A DNA stretch of 64,000 bases, from the NCBI GenBank assembly GCA_025765615.1, contig JAIVFJ010000066.1:235314-299313 (forward strand). The letters run 5' to 3'. The notes under the pieces were generated by a model that was not told the origin of the DNA, searched no databases, and saw only the letters and a list, made by a program, of their open reading frames with translations. The position numbers were made by a program, and so were the translations under genes. Position 1 is the first letter of the stretch, and every line of letters starts with the position of its first letter. Positions 52,143 through 63,500 of the stretch are shown here, piece after piece. The stretch comes from Zopfochytrium polystomum. Taxonomy: Eukaryota > Chytridiomycota > Chytridiomycetes > Chytridiales > Chytridiaceae.

Positions 52143-52933
52143 TTAGGAAGTGTCTCAACTGCATCCACTTGCATGGGTTCAGGAACTGTAAGAGCTTGAG
52201 GAACTGGGGTAGGTCTTGATGTAGTTCCTACTTGTCTTTGCTTCAGCCTCTTGGAGTAGAGTCTGTTGTCAATCTTGATGGCAAGGAGAATGTACTCTTC
52301 CAAGGTCTCAGGGATGTGCAGAGACTGGGAGAGCATGTCTTGGATAGACTCATGGAGACCATCATGGTACAGCTCCATCAGAGCTGCATCATTGTATCCA
52401 GAGTCTCTGGCTAGTTGCTTGAATTGGTTGGTGTAGGCCACACAAGATTGCTTTCCTTGCTTGATATGCTTGAGCTTGGATCTTGCTGTCCAAGATGCGT
52501 AGGGGTCACCAAAGGTAGCTTCCAGCCCCTCCCAGAGCTCTTGCAGGGTGGTGGGTGTGCTTGGGAGAGATCTGTACCATGATTGAGCTTGACCAGACAG
52601 GAGGGTGCTTGTGAAAAGAACCTTGACTTGCTCACTGGGAAATCTTGAAGGTTGGAGAAGGATGACATTCTCCACAGTGGCCATGAAGTTCCTAAGGTCT
52701 TTGGCCAGCCCAGTGAACTTGTCAGGGCTGGGAACCTTGGGCTCTCTTGCTTGGTTGGCTTGAGGCAGGGGAAGAGCTTGATGTTCTTGTTGGTGAAGTT
52801 GTTGTTGAAGCTGGTGCTGCTGGTGAAGGACTTGTTCTTGAAGTTGGTGTGTCTGTCTTGAGAGGGCTTGTAATTGGTCCATCAAGGCTTGGAAGGCAGT
52901 TGCATCAGGGAAGGTGTTGTTTGGGTCAGACAT
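52010..52933 (-). CDS. gag: Gag of gypsy copy 3
   Basis: 307 residues, matching copy 1 at every position I compared, with the CCHC knuckle CFYCGSKEHAVKDC at its C-terminus. Start ATG at 52933 lies about 40 bp from the 5' LTR, after the self-primer site. Confidence 0.95.
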   Translation of the reverse strand: MSDPNNTFPDATAFQALMDQLQALSRQTHQLQEQVLHQQHQLQQQLHQQEHQALPLPQANQAREPKVPSPDKFTGLAKDLRNFMATVENVILLQPSRFPSEQVKVLFTSTLLSGQAQSWYRSLPSTPTTLQELWEGLEATFGDPYASWTARSKLKHIKQGKQSCVAYTNQFKQLARDSGYNDAALMELYHDGLHESIQDMLSQSLHIPETLEEYILLAIKIDNRLYSKRLKQRQVGTTSRPTPVPQALTVPEPMQVDAVETLPKGPLSQEEKTRRAQQGLCFYCGSKEHAVKDCPRKKHPNSQVQAH

Positions 52934-52973
52934 GATGGCAGAGAGTAGTGGGAGAGGGTGAAGTGAATTATGA

Positions 52974-53326
52974 TGTCAGGAACAGGGCAGGACAGGACAA
53001 GGCAGACAAGGAACTGAGAGGAGTGATGATTGTATTGGAAACAATAATTCACTTGAGGGATGGGACAGGTCCCCCATCCCCCTTTTATACCTTTTGAGAG
53101 TGTTCCTTGTCAAGACTCCAAGAAAGTTCCAGAAAGAGCAATTAGTAATACAATGATACCAATGATACCAATGACAACAAGACAAGTCAGGAAAGCAAAG
53201 AAGGTTCCAGAAGGTTCCACAAGGTTCCATGAAGGAATGTTCTAGAAGGTTCCAGAAGGTTCCAGAAGGTTCCATGAAGGAATGTTCTAGAAGGTTCCAG
53301 AGGTTTCCAGAGGGTGATTCATAACA
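52974..53326 (-). repeat. 5' LTR of gypsy copy 3 (353 bp)
   Basis: Complete LTR with pentamer array and TATA box; the self-primer site lies at about 52962-52971 (GTGAATTAT on the plus strand). Confidence 0.95.
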
Positions 53327-53754
53327 ATCACCAAAGTCTGATTCCTGAGACCACCTGCAGTATAAAAGGGGGAGCCCTAGCAGCTCCAGAAGCATCATCC
53401 CAGATCCTGATCACGTCTGCCTGCTCTCTCTCTCCCCTCGAGTGCAACAAACAAAAACCATTATTGTTATCTGAGTCACCATATCCTCTACCTTGACCTG
53501 CAAAGCTCTTCAAGTTCTACCTCTGGTCGATACCCTCGTTTGTATAGGGCGCTTTGCTCTTACAAGTAAAGGGTGTTCTGCACTCTAAACAAGACCAATC
53601 TGTCTGAGAGAATGGCTCTTCATCTACTTTGGCAACAAAGGGTGCTTTGCTCTTAACAAGAAAAGGCTCACACTCTAAACAAGCTTTCTCACTCCACACC
53701 AACTCAAGTCTGTTGGTGCCCTTTTGACACACCAGGCGCAATCACCAACATCCA

Positions 53755-53917
53755 TTCCACTTAATACTCGGGTATTTATCAACAGTGCAAGCCAGTGCCC
53801 AGGTCTGCATTGCAGTGGCTTGCCTCCCATGGGCATTGTGAGAACAATCACTGACAGTCACAATAGGTTCACGTTCATCTTGTGCCTCTTGCTGCTAACC
53901 AGTCAGTTCCGCCTAAC
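53755..53917 (+). repeat. Dispersed repeat C copy 2
   Basis: Matches 26945-27110 from TTCCACTTAATACTC to CCTAACA. Non-coding; identity unknown. Confidence 0.65.
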
Positions 53918-54754
53918 AGTCATTGTTGGAGTTATAGCACATTGACAGTACTTTATTCAAGATCTTCTGACGTACTTGTACCCTATTGAGGATGAGTGCG
54001 TCGTAAAGTTCCCAAGGTTTTGATCCGCGGGCTGGACCCCCACATCGGTAAACTTCACTCTGACTTTGTTTAGTTCCTCGCCTTGGTCGACGTGGACGGC
54101 TGCCCCTTAGGCCAACAGTAGACGCCAGCCGAGATACTAAAATAGCACTCGTTCAGGGAACCCGTGATCTCGACCGCGAAAGGGCAAAGATGGAGAACGA
54201 GGCTGATTGCCGACATCAAAAAAGTCTGCCAAAAAAAAAAAAAGGACCAAATGGAGTCTGGGCCGTCAGTTGCGGCCGTTCCCACCTGATTCCTTCCGTG
54301 AGATGAAATGTCTTCCCTGATGCCCCGAAGAATTTGTGAGATTATAGCGAAAGACCTAATTACCCCCCCCCCCCCCCCCCCTCCCCCCCCCCCCCCCCCC
54401 CCGCGGTTACCTGCGCAAAGGAATATATTTGTTTCCGGTGACCAAACGTTCTTTGGACGGAAAAGTCCGACCGACAAGCAAGTTTTTGCCGAGACAAATC
54501 TCATTCGGGACAAATCTTGCTCTTTGTGCATACAACAGATACGCCCCAGTATTCACCACCAGCGCAACCCGGCTTGGCATACCGACGCTCAACAAGCCGA
54601 AGTAGGCGGGGCAGTCGCCTCTCGTTGAACGCGCTTTAGCTAGCAGGAGCGACCCGGGCATCGAAACCTCGCTTTCCGTTCTGGCGGTTATATCAATAAT
54701 TTTTCTAAACAAGAACAAAATTCACAACGCGCAAACACACACACTTTGCACTCC
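53918..54754. other. Intergenic; upstream of the membrane-protein gene
   Basis: No gene. Includes the poly-C tract described separately. Bases 54640-54754 next to the downstream ATG are the likely core promoter and leader. Confidence 0.5.
54363..54402 (+). repeat. Poly-C tract, C19-T-C20
   Basis: Nineteen C, one T, then twenty C, followed by GCGG. The longest C run in the window. On the minus strand it is a 40-base G-rich tract able to form G-quadruplex structures. It lies about 350 bp upstream of the next gene. Confidence 0.9.
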
Positions 54755-56345
54755 ATGCGGCGGCAAGAGCAATCGCAGCATGAACAGCAGTGCGGCATCC
54801 CCCGCCTCCTGCTCCTCCTCCTTCTCGGCCGCCGCCCCTCTCAGCCGGTGCTGACGCTCGTCGCGCACGCCGTCGCCGCGCTGTCCTTGCTCCTTCTACT
54901 TCTGGTCCTCGTCGCCCGCTTCGGCGGCCAGTCGTCCTTCCTCTTGGCCTACCGCTCCGCCTCGGGATATGCTTCTCTCTCTGAATGGCCACTTGGCTGC
55001 TCCACGGCTGCCCAGGGCGGGTTGATTCGGGAAGGACTCGGTGGAGGAGCGGGCGTCGAAAGCTCGTGGGTGTGGGACAGCACGACCATGCGGCTCGACG
55101 AGTGCGATCACTATGCCCATACGGGCCACCTCCAAGGCGACCTCGTGTGGAACACGTACAAGCCCTTTAACTACACCGCACCGTCGTCGTCGCCGCCGTC
55201 GCCGGATGACCCGCAGAAAACCCACAACTCAGGCACAACCGCAGAGGGCTCCGCGACAACGGCGGCGTGCCCGCCCCGGAACCGGGCGACAAACCACCTC
55301 GCCGTGATCCAGTCCGCCCGCAACGACTCCCTGCCGCCGTATCTCCGCAACAAGCTCGTCCTGTCCTACGGCGAGGACGTCGACCGGATGGTCGTCGAGG
55401 CTTTCTGCGAACGCGTCGGAGGCGCTTTGACGGCTGTCGGGCTCTGGGAGGACGGCGACGACGAAGACGACGACAGCCACCGGCAGGCTACCGCAGCGGC
55501 GGGCACCGCGCCCGCCGCCCCCGCCGCCCCCGCGAACTTGAACCGCACCGCGGCGGAAGCAACCCCCGCCGACGCGCTCCACGCCTGCACCTGCCGCGAC
55601 GCTCACGGCAACGCCCTCGTCTGGGCCGCCGCCCTCAACCACCCTCCTAGCACCCCGGCCGCAGCCGACGAATCCGCCGCCGCCGCCCGCGCCCGCGCCC
55701 TTCGCATCCCCGCCGCCCTCGCCCGCGCCGCCCGCGCCCACTTCCCCGAACTCCTCCTCCCCCACCCGCCCCTACCCACATCCGCCGCCTCCCCGCACCC
55801 TCCCCCCCCCACGCCCCTCCCTCCTCATCGCCGGCACTGCCTTCGCCGCCCTCCGCGCCTGGGCCCGCCCCCGCGGCACCCTAGCCCTCGCATCCCTCCT
55901 CGCCCGCGACCCCGCCGCTGTCCCCACCTTCGCCGCCACCTCCTTCGCCCCACGCCTCCTCGCCCCGCTGCACCTCCTCGCAACAGAAGCCGCACCCCCC
56001 GCGCCGCCGACCCCGCTCGTCCTGCGCACCACCCCGCTGCCCTGGCACGGCGCCGCCGCCTGCCCGCCCTTGCTCGTCGAAAAAATAAACGAGGCCGTCC
56101 GCGCCGCCGCCGCGTTCTACTCCGGCCGCGGTGGAGGCGACGAAGGCGAAGAAGGCGAAGAACAAGCCGGCCGTCCGCGCGTCCGCGCCCTGCTCGACTG
56201 GGACCGCCTCACGCGCGGCATGCTGACCGTCCTGCACGAGAACAGGTGCGTCCAGGACGTCAAGGGGCGGCTCGGGTTCGCGCAGATGGTGATGAGCGAG
56301 ATGGAGCTGCTGGCGTGGGAGGAGGAGCGGCGGTGGCGGCGGTAA
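54755..56345 (+). CDS. Single-pass membrane protein of unknown function, with a frameshift
   Basis: Starts at the ATG at 54755. A short basic N-terminus precedes a hydrophobic segment (VLTLVAHAVAALSLLLLLLV), suggesting a type II membrane protein with a lumenal or outer body. The body includes DECDHYAHTGHLQGDLVWNT, NYT and NDS glycosylation sites, VIQSARNDSLPPYLRNKLVL, SYGEDVDRMVVEAFCERVGG, a D/E run and an Ala-rich helix. After about codon 350 the frame turns to P/R noise, while the next frame becomes protein-like (LLIAGTAFAALRAWARPRGT to ENRCVQDVKGRLGFAQMVMS) and ends at TAA 56343-56345. The switch lies near a run of nine C at 55801-55809. A one-base indel (real or a sequencing error) or a small intron would explain it. 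No family recognised. Confidence 0.6.
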
Positions 56346-57453
56346 GGAGGAGGGCGAAGCGGGGGTGGGGCGGAGGGAATGGCCGTCGAGGGGTGAGGGA
56401 GAAGGGGCCGCTACACGACACGTGCTTTTGCCTCCATGGGGTCGGAAAGGGCGCTCGTGTTTCTCCACTCCTGCCCGCTTCTATTTCCTCTTCTTTTCTT
56501 TAGTTGTTTTTTTCTTATTTTCTGGATGAACTTTTGGCCCACCGCCGTCATTGTGGTGGCTGGCTCCTTAACTTTAGAGCAGAGCAGAGCGGACAGACGC
56601 TCCACGTCGTTGTGTTCACAAGGAAATTCCGTTTGGGGGGTGGGGGAGGGTAAAAATAAATTACACTATTGTTCGCCACTTTCTCATCCCACAAGAGAGG
56701 GAAAAGCTGTTGACGCGAAATATTTTACTCGCGGCTGCGTTATATTTTGGTTCTCAGGAGGATTGTGCATTTCGCGTCCGCTCATGAAGTTCCATCGACA
56801 AAGGACGAGTAAGTGTGGCAGCTAATTTTTTGCACGGCAGCCGAGACGGGAAATTGAGGCGCGAGGGGCAAGGGGGAAGAAGGGGAAGATACTTAACTCG
56901 CAATAATATAGGAGATTGGAAAAAAGAAAACGATGGGGTAGGGGCTTCGTTGACGGAAGGAAACAGTTTGGGTGAAGGCGGGTGCGAGCTCGGAGTCCAC
57001 CGAGCGAAATAGAATGGGAGGGGGTGGAGTAGAAAAAGAGGAGCCACGCCCTGTTTCCGAGGTAAGCGGGTTAGCAAGGGAGTTCGTTAGGGAGACACTT
57101 AATAACAAAGTGGAACGAATTGATGGGGTCCCTGATATCAGGAAAAAATAGTAAGGGTCGATGGGGCCACTGGAATATCATCGAGTTGTGCTGATGCGCA
57201 TTTGTTGCACTGTTCCTTTTTTTTCTTGGAGAATGAAAAAGGAAGGAGGGGCTCTCTCACGAATATAAAATAATAGCACAATGAAGATGGGCGGGCACTG
57301 AATAGGTCTTGGGATTTTTAAGTTCAATGTTTACTTAGGTAAGGAGAGGGGGGAAAGATGTGTGTGTACGGGATGGTGGGGCCAAGGCTGCGTCGGTGGT
57401 GGGGGTGCGGGAGGGATCGCTCGTTTCTCCCTTGCATGTCTTGTGATTTCGTC
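56346..57453. other. Convergent 3' flanks; no gene
   Basis: Lies between the stop codons of two converging genes. G-rich and A-rich stretches, a few T runs; no protein-like frame. Confidence 0.55.
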
Positions 57454-58721
57454 TCACTCCTCTTTGGCGCTGGCGTGTTTCCAGTACTTGTTGTGGCGCA
57501 GCGTGAACGACGGGAAAATCACTTTGCGCACGAGCCAGGGCACTTCGGCAAAGAAGATGCTGCGTTCCTCGCTGGCGTCCAAAGGTAATTGGGGGGTTGG
57601 TTGGAAACAGGGAAGCCGTTCAGATACAACGCCAACAGGCAAACAAAGAAGCAAACACACACACACACACACACACAACATCCATACCTCGAAAAGTGCC
57701 TCAGCATAAAAGCCAGCTCGACCGTCTTATCCGCCTTCATCCCTTGCTCCGTCATCTTTTTCAAAATCTCCTTCACCTCGTCCTCGGTCACCCCGGCCGC
57801 CTTGAGCGTCGCCGCCGTCAAGTCCACCTCCTCCGCCGCGAGATGCGGCACCACGAAGTCCTGGATCGGCGTGACTAGCGATACGAACGTTGTCGCGTCG
57901 AAGGCCTGTTTGGCGCTGCCGCCGCCGCCGCCGCCGCTCGCGGCCGCCGGTGTCGCGGTCGGAGTTGGAGTTGCGGGGGGCGGTGTCGCGGGCGATGGGG
58001 TCGCGGCGACGGTGGCGGCGGGGGTGCCGGGGGAGAGAGCGGTGAGGTAGGCTGTGAATGCGTTGATGGCTTTTTGGGGAGGAATTCGGACCATGAGGTG
58101 TCGCGGTGAAGGCAAGAAAAGCATCGTTTTCTTTTCGCGCCCCGCTCTCTCCAACCCCCTCCCTTAACTCACATCCCATCATGGCTTCGTGCTCCTCCAG
58201 CCGCTGCTGCAAGGCGGGGATCTTGTCCTTTAGGGCTGGGAACAGGTTGTCCTCCTCCAGGTGGTGGTGGTGCATCAGGATCTTAACGTACGCAAGGCTT
58301 TTTGTTTGTTGAGAAGCGAGGTTAAAGGAGAGTAAACACGGCATCCACTTCCTCCATGCTCCGTACCGACACGCCAACACACACACAGGTTCCGCACATA
58401 TCCCATTGTTGCACGCACTATCTCCTTCCACCACCCAACTCACCAGTATCCGACAAACGCCGGCACCTCCGAGCTGGAGACTGTCGGGGCGCGCGCAATG
58501 ATCTGGCGGCATCCGCGCTTCAGGACTTTATGGGAGAGGACGATCATCTGAGTGTCAGGTGTGTTTTTTTTTTGTTTTTTTTTGTTTGTTTTTTTTTTTA
58601 GGGGAGGCGGTCTGGTCAGATGGTGGACAACGAAAAACCGCGAAGATGACGGGCGCTGGCAGCACCAGGCGACGGAGGCAACACTTGCCTGAGGAAGACG
58701 TGCGAAAGGGTCGGTCTCCAT
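57454..58721 (-). CDS. Hemerythrin-like (HHE) iron-binding domain protein
   Basis: Five exons (58721-58689, 58547-58444, 58297-58173, 58069-57688, 57571-57454) give 253 residues with matching phases. The first exon codes only METDPFARLPQ, and its intron begins GCAAGT (a GC-AG intron); the rest are GT-AG. Candidate di-iron ligands lie in helical segments: VLSHKVLKRGC, ILMHHHHLEEDNLFPAL, LEEHEAMM and FVVPHLAAEEVDLT. An S/T/P/A/G-rich insert of about 40 residues (TPAATVAATPSPATPPPATP onward) separates the third and fourth. Hemerythrin-like proteins bind a non-haem iron pair and serve in oxygen, NO or iron handling. The C-terminus (WLVRKVIFPSFTLRHNKYWK) is conserved-looking. No signal peptide, so probably intracellular. 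Confidence 0.9.
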
Positions 58722-59066
58722 GGTGGTTGAGTGGGTTTGGGTACTGTGTGCGTGTGGGTGTGGGTGTGTGTGTGAGTGTGAGTGTGAGTGTGAGTGTGAA
58801 CGGGATCGAAGCAAGCGATAGAACGAGAGAGTGAGAGTGGGTTAGTGAGTGAGCGAGTGAGTGATTGAGTGAGAGAGAGTGCGAGAGGGGATGAAGTGTG
58901 AACGGGCGGGTCTTGCCTTGTGTGTTGTGTTGTTGGCTGTTGCGTTGCTGTCTGGAGTTATTATTGAGGAGGTGGCGGGGCAAGGGTAAGGGCAAGGGCA
59001 AGCAAAGAACAGATTCAGGTTGGATTTATATGTGCAGAACTGTGTGTGTGGTTGTGTGTGTGGGGG

Positions 59067-59144
<78 letters not shown>

Positions 59145-59303
59145 GGGAGAGGGAGAGCGAGAGAGAGAGAGAGAGACTGCGATATGTGTGCGGGATTTTT
59201 TTCGCACGTTTCATATGATGACACAAGCAATTGAGCAAGCCGCGAGAGACAACGACCAGACCAATCAGCGCTGAACGGCTCTGTCTATCTGACTGTCCGA
59301 CTG

Positions 59304-59356
<53 letters not shown>

Positions 59357-60312
59357 GGTGGCTGGCTGTGGCCAAGTTTCAAAAAAAAAAAAAAAAAAAG
59401 GGAACGAAAACAAACACCCGACCGCCACCGGGGGTGGCACGACACGTCGTAATTAATTGGTCACTTGCTGCGCCGCAAATCGACACGAGCACGACAGCGT
59501 TCTTCTCTCTCTGTCTCACAACCTCACAGCCTCACAGACACACGCATCTCTCTCTCTCTCCCTCTCTCGCTCGCTGTCTCTTCCGCATCGTCCAATCGGC
59601 TCGGATACACACAGCGCCCGCCACGCGTCCCCTTCCAAATCTCTCGGACAATCCGAAAAAACCGCTCCCGACACTCACGAACACACCTGTGGCGACTGAC
59701 AACAATCAAATCAAAACTGTGATGCTCACCCACGCAAGTGCCACTAAAAACGTTGCCTCGTAGCAGAGAATACTGGTTGCTGCGACGGCAGAGGGGCTTC
59801 TAATGCTGCTGCCAGTGGGATAGAAACTGAGGTGGGGTGGCCCCAGGTTGGGGTTTGTGGCAGTGTGATCATGAATTTGTGGGTTTGGATGGTCAGATCG
59901 GCACTGTAGTTCCTCTGCCTCTATACTTTATTGCTACATTTGACCAAATTTATCTTAAGCATTTGCAAGTTCATCTTTCTTTTTTGGGGCGGTTTTATGT
60001 ACATCAGAATTTTGGGAGGGAACTAATGGTAAAGACCTGGCCTATTTAGAGGCGTTTCTGAAAGAAATCAAAGTATTATATATTTGTTTCGGGAATATTC
60101 ATTTCAGCAACCTTCATCAAAAAGACAAAAACCTGTGACAAGTGGTTACTGAACCGTCCTTTTCAACAAGTGTGTTAAGTAGCAACATATGGTAAAACTT
60201 ATCAATTGTCAACTGCCTTAACCCGTTCAGTTAAGGGATCATCCTCCTTGAATGTGATTTCATGCCAAATGCCTCCCTGCTCACTAGGCCTCAGTGTCTT
60301 GAAAGCTTGGCC
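58722..60312. other. Upstream region of the hemerythrin-like gene; microsatellites
   Basis: TG/GAGTGT-type repeats (58745-58800), a GA-rich tract of about 105 bp (59071-59176; CT in the gene's direction), a GTCT tetranucleotide run (59309-59356) and an A run (59381-59399). From 59830 the sequence is AT-rich and featureless. No gene. Confidence 0.55.
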
Positions 60313-60631
60313 TTTGTTGTTATGAATCACCCTCTGGAAACCTCTGGAACCTTCTAGAACATTCCTTCATGGAACCTTGTGGAACCTTCTGGAACCTTCT
60401 TTGCTTTCCTGACTTGTCTTGTTGTCATTGGTATCATTGGTATCATTGTATTACTAATTGCTCTTTCTGGAACTTTCTTTGAGTCTTGACAAGGAACACT
60501 CTCAAAAGGTATAAAAGGGGGATGGGGGGACCTGTCCCATCCCTCAAGTGAATTATTGTTTCCAATACAATCATCACTCCTCTCAGTTCCTTGTCTGCCT
60601 TGTCCTGCCCTGCCCTGTTCCTGACATTTGT
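60313..60631 (+). mobile_element. Solo LTR of the gypsy family with target duplication
   Basis: A 309-bp LTR (60318-60626, TG..CA) between TTTGT repeats (60313-60317 and 60627-60631). The intact duplication shows that a full element once sat here and was lost by LTR-LTR recombination. It has one HSE block fewer (44 bp) than the LTRs of copies 2 and 3 and one copy of the 79-bp unit; TATA box and start region are kept. Confidence 0.95.
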
Positions 60632-61920
60632 GGATATTTTATTCCAAGGAATCCACAATTAGTCATCTGATCCTGATGTATACAAGCAAAGTTGAAACTG
60701 ATTGAAATTTCCAAAAATAAAGTCTTCATAATTAAAGAAAGTTCACAAAACTTGTGGGAACAAGTAAAGTTGATGTCCCTTTTGGATAGATCATTTTTCG
60801 TTCAAGACAGAGATTTGACTACTCCTCTTATAGTAAGTGCGAGTTCACAAGCCACGAACCTAGATTTTAACAAATACCTTCTGTGAGGTACTTTACTCAG
60901 GAATTTGCCAGAGAGCAAATCGTGCCAATTATTGTGGATACTCTGGGTCGAATTTACAAAGACTGGAAATTTATGCCTTCTAGGTACATAAATTTTGTGT
61001 TTTCAAGACATAGAAAAAGCAACGAGGTGGGTGGAAGTTGTGTCAGTGTGCGGCGGGGTTGCTGGGGCTGAGGTAAAGCAATTTGGTCGGAGTGTTGCTG
61101 GGCCTACTAGGGATGCAAGCTTACAGCTGTGGGCACCAGGGGACGCCCTGGGGCCCTTTGCACTAGGTGATGTAACGGCGGTGCCAGCTACATCTGTGAT
61201 GAGGTGAGCCTGGAGGTCATGTGTGTGGGAGATAGTCACATAAGCGTGGGAAACAAAACCAAAAAAAAAAATCCATCACATTTTGTCAAATCCCAAACAA
61301 CAAAGGTGAGGTCAAGTGCCAACATGTACAGACAGATTCAGGTGAAGAATCCAAAATTAAATTGAGGTGTCTCAATGGATTAAGGAATCTGATAGTGTCT
61401 GATGCTAAGCTCCAATCATCGCGCTCCACCTGACAAAGAGCTATTGGTCATTGCAGACTTATAACTAACAACTTGTCCAGGAAAAGTTTTTCAACCTTTC
61501 TACCTTTTTCTAGCATAGTATTGTAATTGGTTGCCAGAACAAGAAGGCTTGAGAAGGGTTGCATCTTTTATGCATTTCTTGTGAATCTCGTCAGAAATTT
61601 TATTCTCTTTACAGCCCTGTACAGAAACCCGTTTTTTTTCTCGCCACCACAAATGCATTTTGTTTTCATGCCAAAAGAAGAAAACCTCCGAAATTATTTT
61701 TCGTTATTGATTTTTCAATTGTTGAACTGCAAAAAGCGGTCGAAAAGGTTAAAAAAATGTCTAAGAAATGAAATCACCAACGAATTAGATTGTTATGATG
61801 CTTTCCATTAAGCTGTAAAATATCAGCACGCCCTTACGAAGGGCGCTCAAAATTGAGAGGGATGGCAGGAGCAGTTAGCTCACAGAGTGATGATAGAACT
61901 AAAGCCACCGGTTGACTGAC

Positions 61921-62011
<91 letters not shown>

Positions 62012-62984
62012 TTGTTTGTCTTTTTTGGCTTGTGTCCTCTCACGTGAACAGCCAACAAGCATATCCAATCGCGAAGCCATCATTCATTCGCGTCCTGCCG
62101 AGTCTGTCTGCTGTCTGTCTGTCTTTGCCCCTGCCTATTCAAATTGGCTGCTTTGTCCATTTTGAATCTCCGCCCAACGCTGCGTCCTGCCGGCACCGCA
62201 CGGTGCGCGCCGCCCTCGCCCCTCGACCTCGCGTTGCATCGCTCACTACCCACCCCACTCGCCCACCCACCCCACCCCTACCCCGCCCAACCTACTACTG
62301 CCCCCCTCAACTGGGTCCCCCCCCTATCTGCCAGTCCCCTCTCGCTCCCTCTCTCATTCGACTGCCCCCTCCTTTTCAGCAAGCACCTTTCATTGTTGCC
62401 CTCCAAGGCCCACCACCATCCGCTTGCTTCCCTTCGAGTGCACCGGTCCGTCGCTCGGTCGCCAGCTAGGTCTCAGGGCCCTCTTTCCCCATATCCTTCC
62501 CCACCCCCCTCACTTCCATCTCGGGCCGTCGCGAAGCGAGGCGGCCCTCTCTCGCAAGCTGCTTTGGCAGCTTCTTTTCTCTGGACCCAGTCTGGAACCC
62601 GATCGCGACGCCTCCTTCGACAATTCCTGGGGCCCTGGTCACCTCGTCCTCCAGCACACGCTCCTCGCAACAGCTGTGGCGATCCTCAATCGCAGTTTCC
62701 CGGAACGAAACCATCAGCCCATCAAAATCTTCCTGGCCCTTTTTTCATTCTCTCGTCTTCTTCTTCTTGGCCGTGCCTTTCCCTGCCCGCCCCGTTCCCT
62801 TGGTTCTTTACTTGACCCGCCTTCCTTGATTTGTCGCGACGGACAAATTTCGCCTTGCCTTTGTTTGTCTGCTTTTTAGAACTCCGCTTCGCTCGCTATA
62901 TTAGAGTTTATAGATAAACATCAGCTCGCTCACTTCCTTGTGTCATCGCATCGGGTGAGTGCGGGTTCGTGCGTGTGTGCGCGT

Positions 62985-63025
<41 letters not shown>

Positions 63026-63500
63026 TGTGTTTGGTTTGTCCGCGCGCGGGTTCCTCTCGCGGCGGCCCTCCCCCGATCCACCCACTTACCCAGCCATCCA
63101 CCCATCGATATCCAACCCACCATTCACTGACTGATCCCCCGCCGCTTGCGCTCTCTTCCACCCTCCCGCTCTCTGGCAATCCCATGTCTCGCACACCCTA
63201 TCGTCGTCACTCGCAGACGGGCACTTTGCAGACTGGCCCTTGACAGTTTCCGTTCAGACACTCCGTGAACAGGGTAGAAGGTGCGTCTGTCAGTCGGTCG
63301 CATGGACCCGACCAAAATAAAAGCCTAACCTTCAACCGTCCAGCCGCCTTTGCATTTGGACCCACCTCCACAAAACTCCATCAATCTCCACAGTCTCACT
63401 CGCGAGCAAGGTCCTGCCTTCTCCAGATCAACACCCCACATCCCTTTCTTCATACCATACCCACCCCACCCTCCCGCCTCCCGTCCCACCCCCACACAGC
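60632..63500. other. AT-rich then CT-rich intergenic region; no gene
   Basis: Bases 60632-61900 are AT-rich with no supported gene. A CT repeat of about 90 bp spans 61922-62011. Bases 62150-62850 are C/T-rich. A TG-rich run lies at 62975-63025. GGTGAGTGCGGG near 62955 followed by ACACAG just before the ATG at 63501 could be a 5'-UTR intron of the last gene (inference). Confidence 0.5.

Larger units (their letters stand above)
48017..53331 (-). mobile_element. Intact Ty3/gypsy chromovirus, copy 3, with target duplication
   Basis: Element 48022-53326 (5,305 bp) between ATCAC repeats (48017-48021 and 53327-53331). Its 353-bp LTRs look identical by eye. Gag and pol are both open. It lies in repeat D, 30 bp upstream of the D TATA box. 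Together with copy 1 it could supply all functions to copy 2. Confidence 0.95.
47745..53752 (+). repeat. TATA-bearing dispersed repeat D, copy 2 (interrupted by gypsy copy 3)
   Basis: The two parts (about 47745-48021 and 53332-53752) join into a roughly 700-bp repeat with a TATA box at 53361 (TATAAAAGGGGG). It matches the minus-strand copy at 23049-26713. No coding frame. Likely an LTR of another family or a promoter-bearing non-autonomous element. The left border is uncertain. Confidence 0.7.

Noticed and set aside
61527..61811. Small plus-strand ORF in AT-rich DNA
   Set aside because: Phe/Leu/Asn/Lys-rich text expected from AT-rich sequence; no motif, and composition unlike all supported genes in the window.
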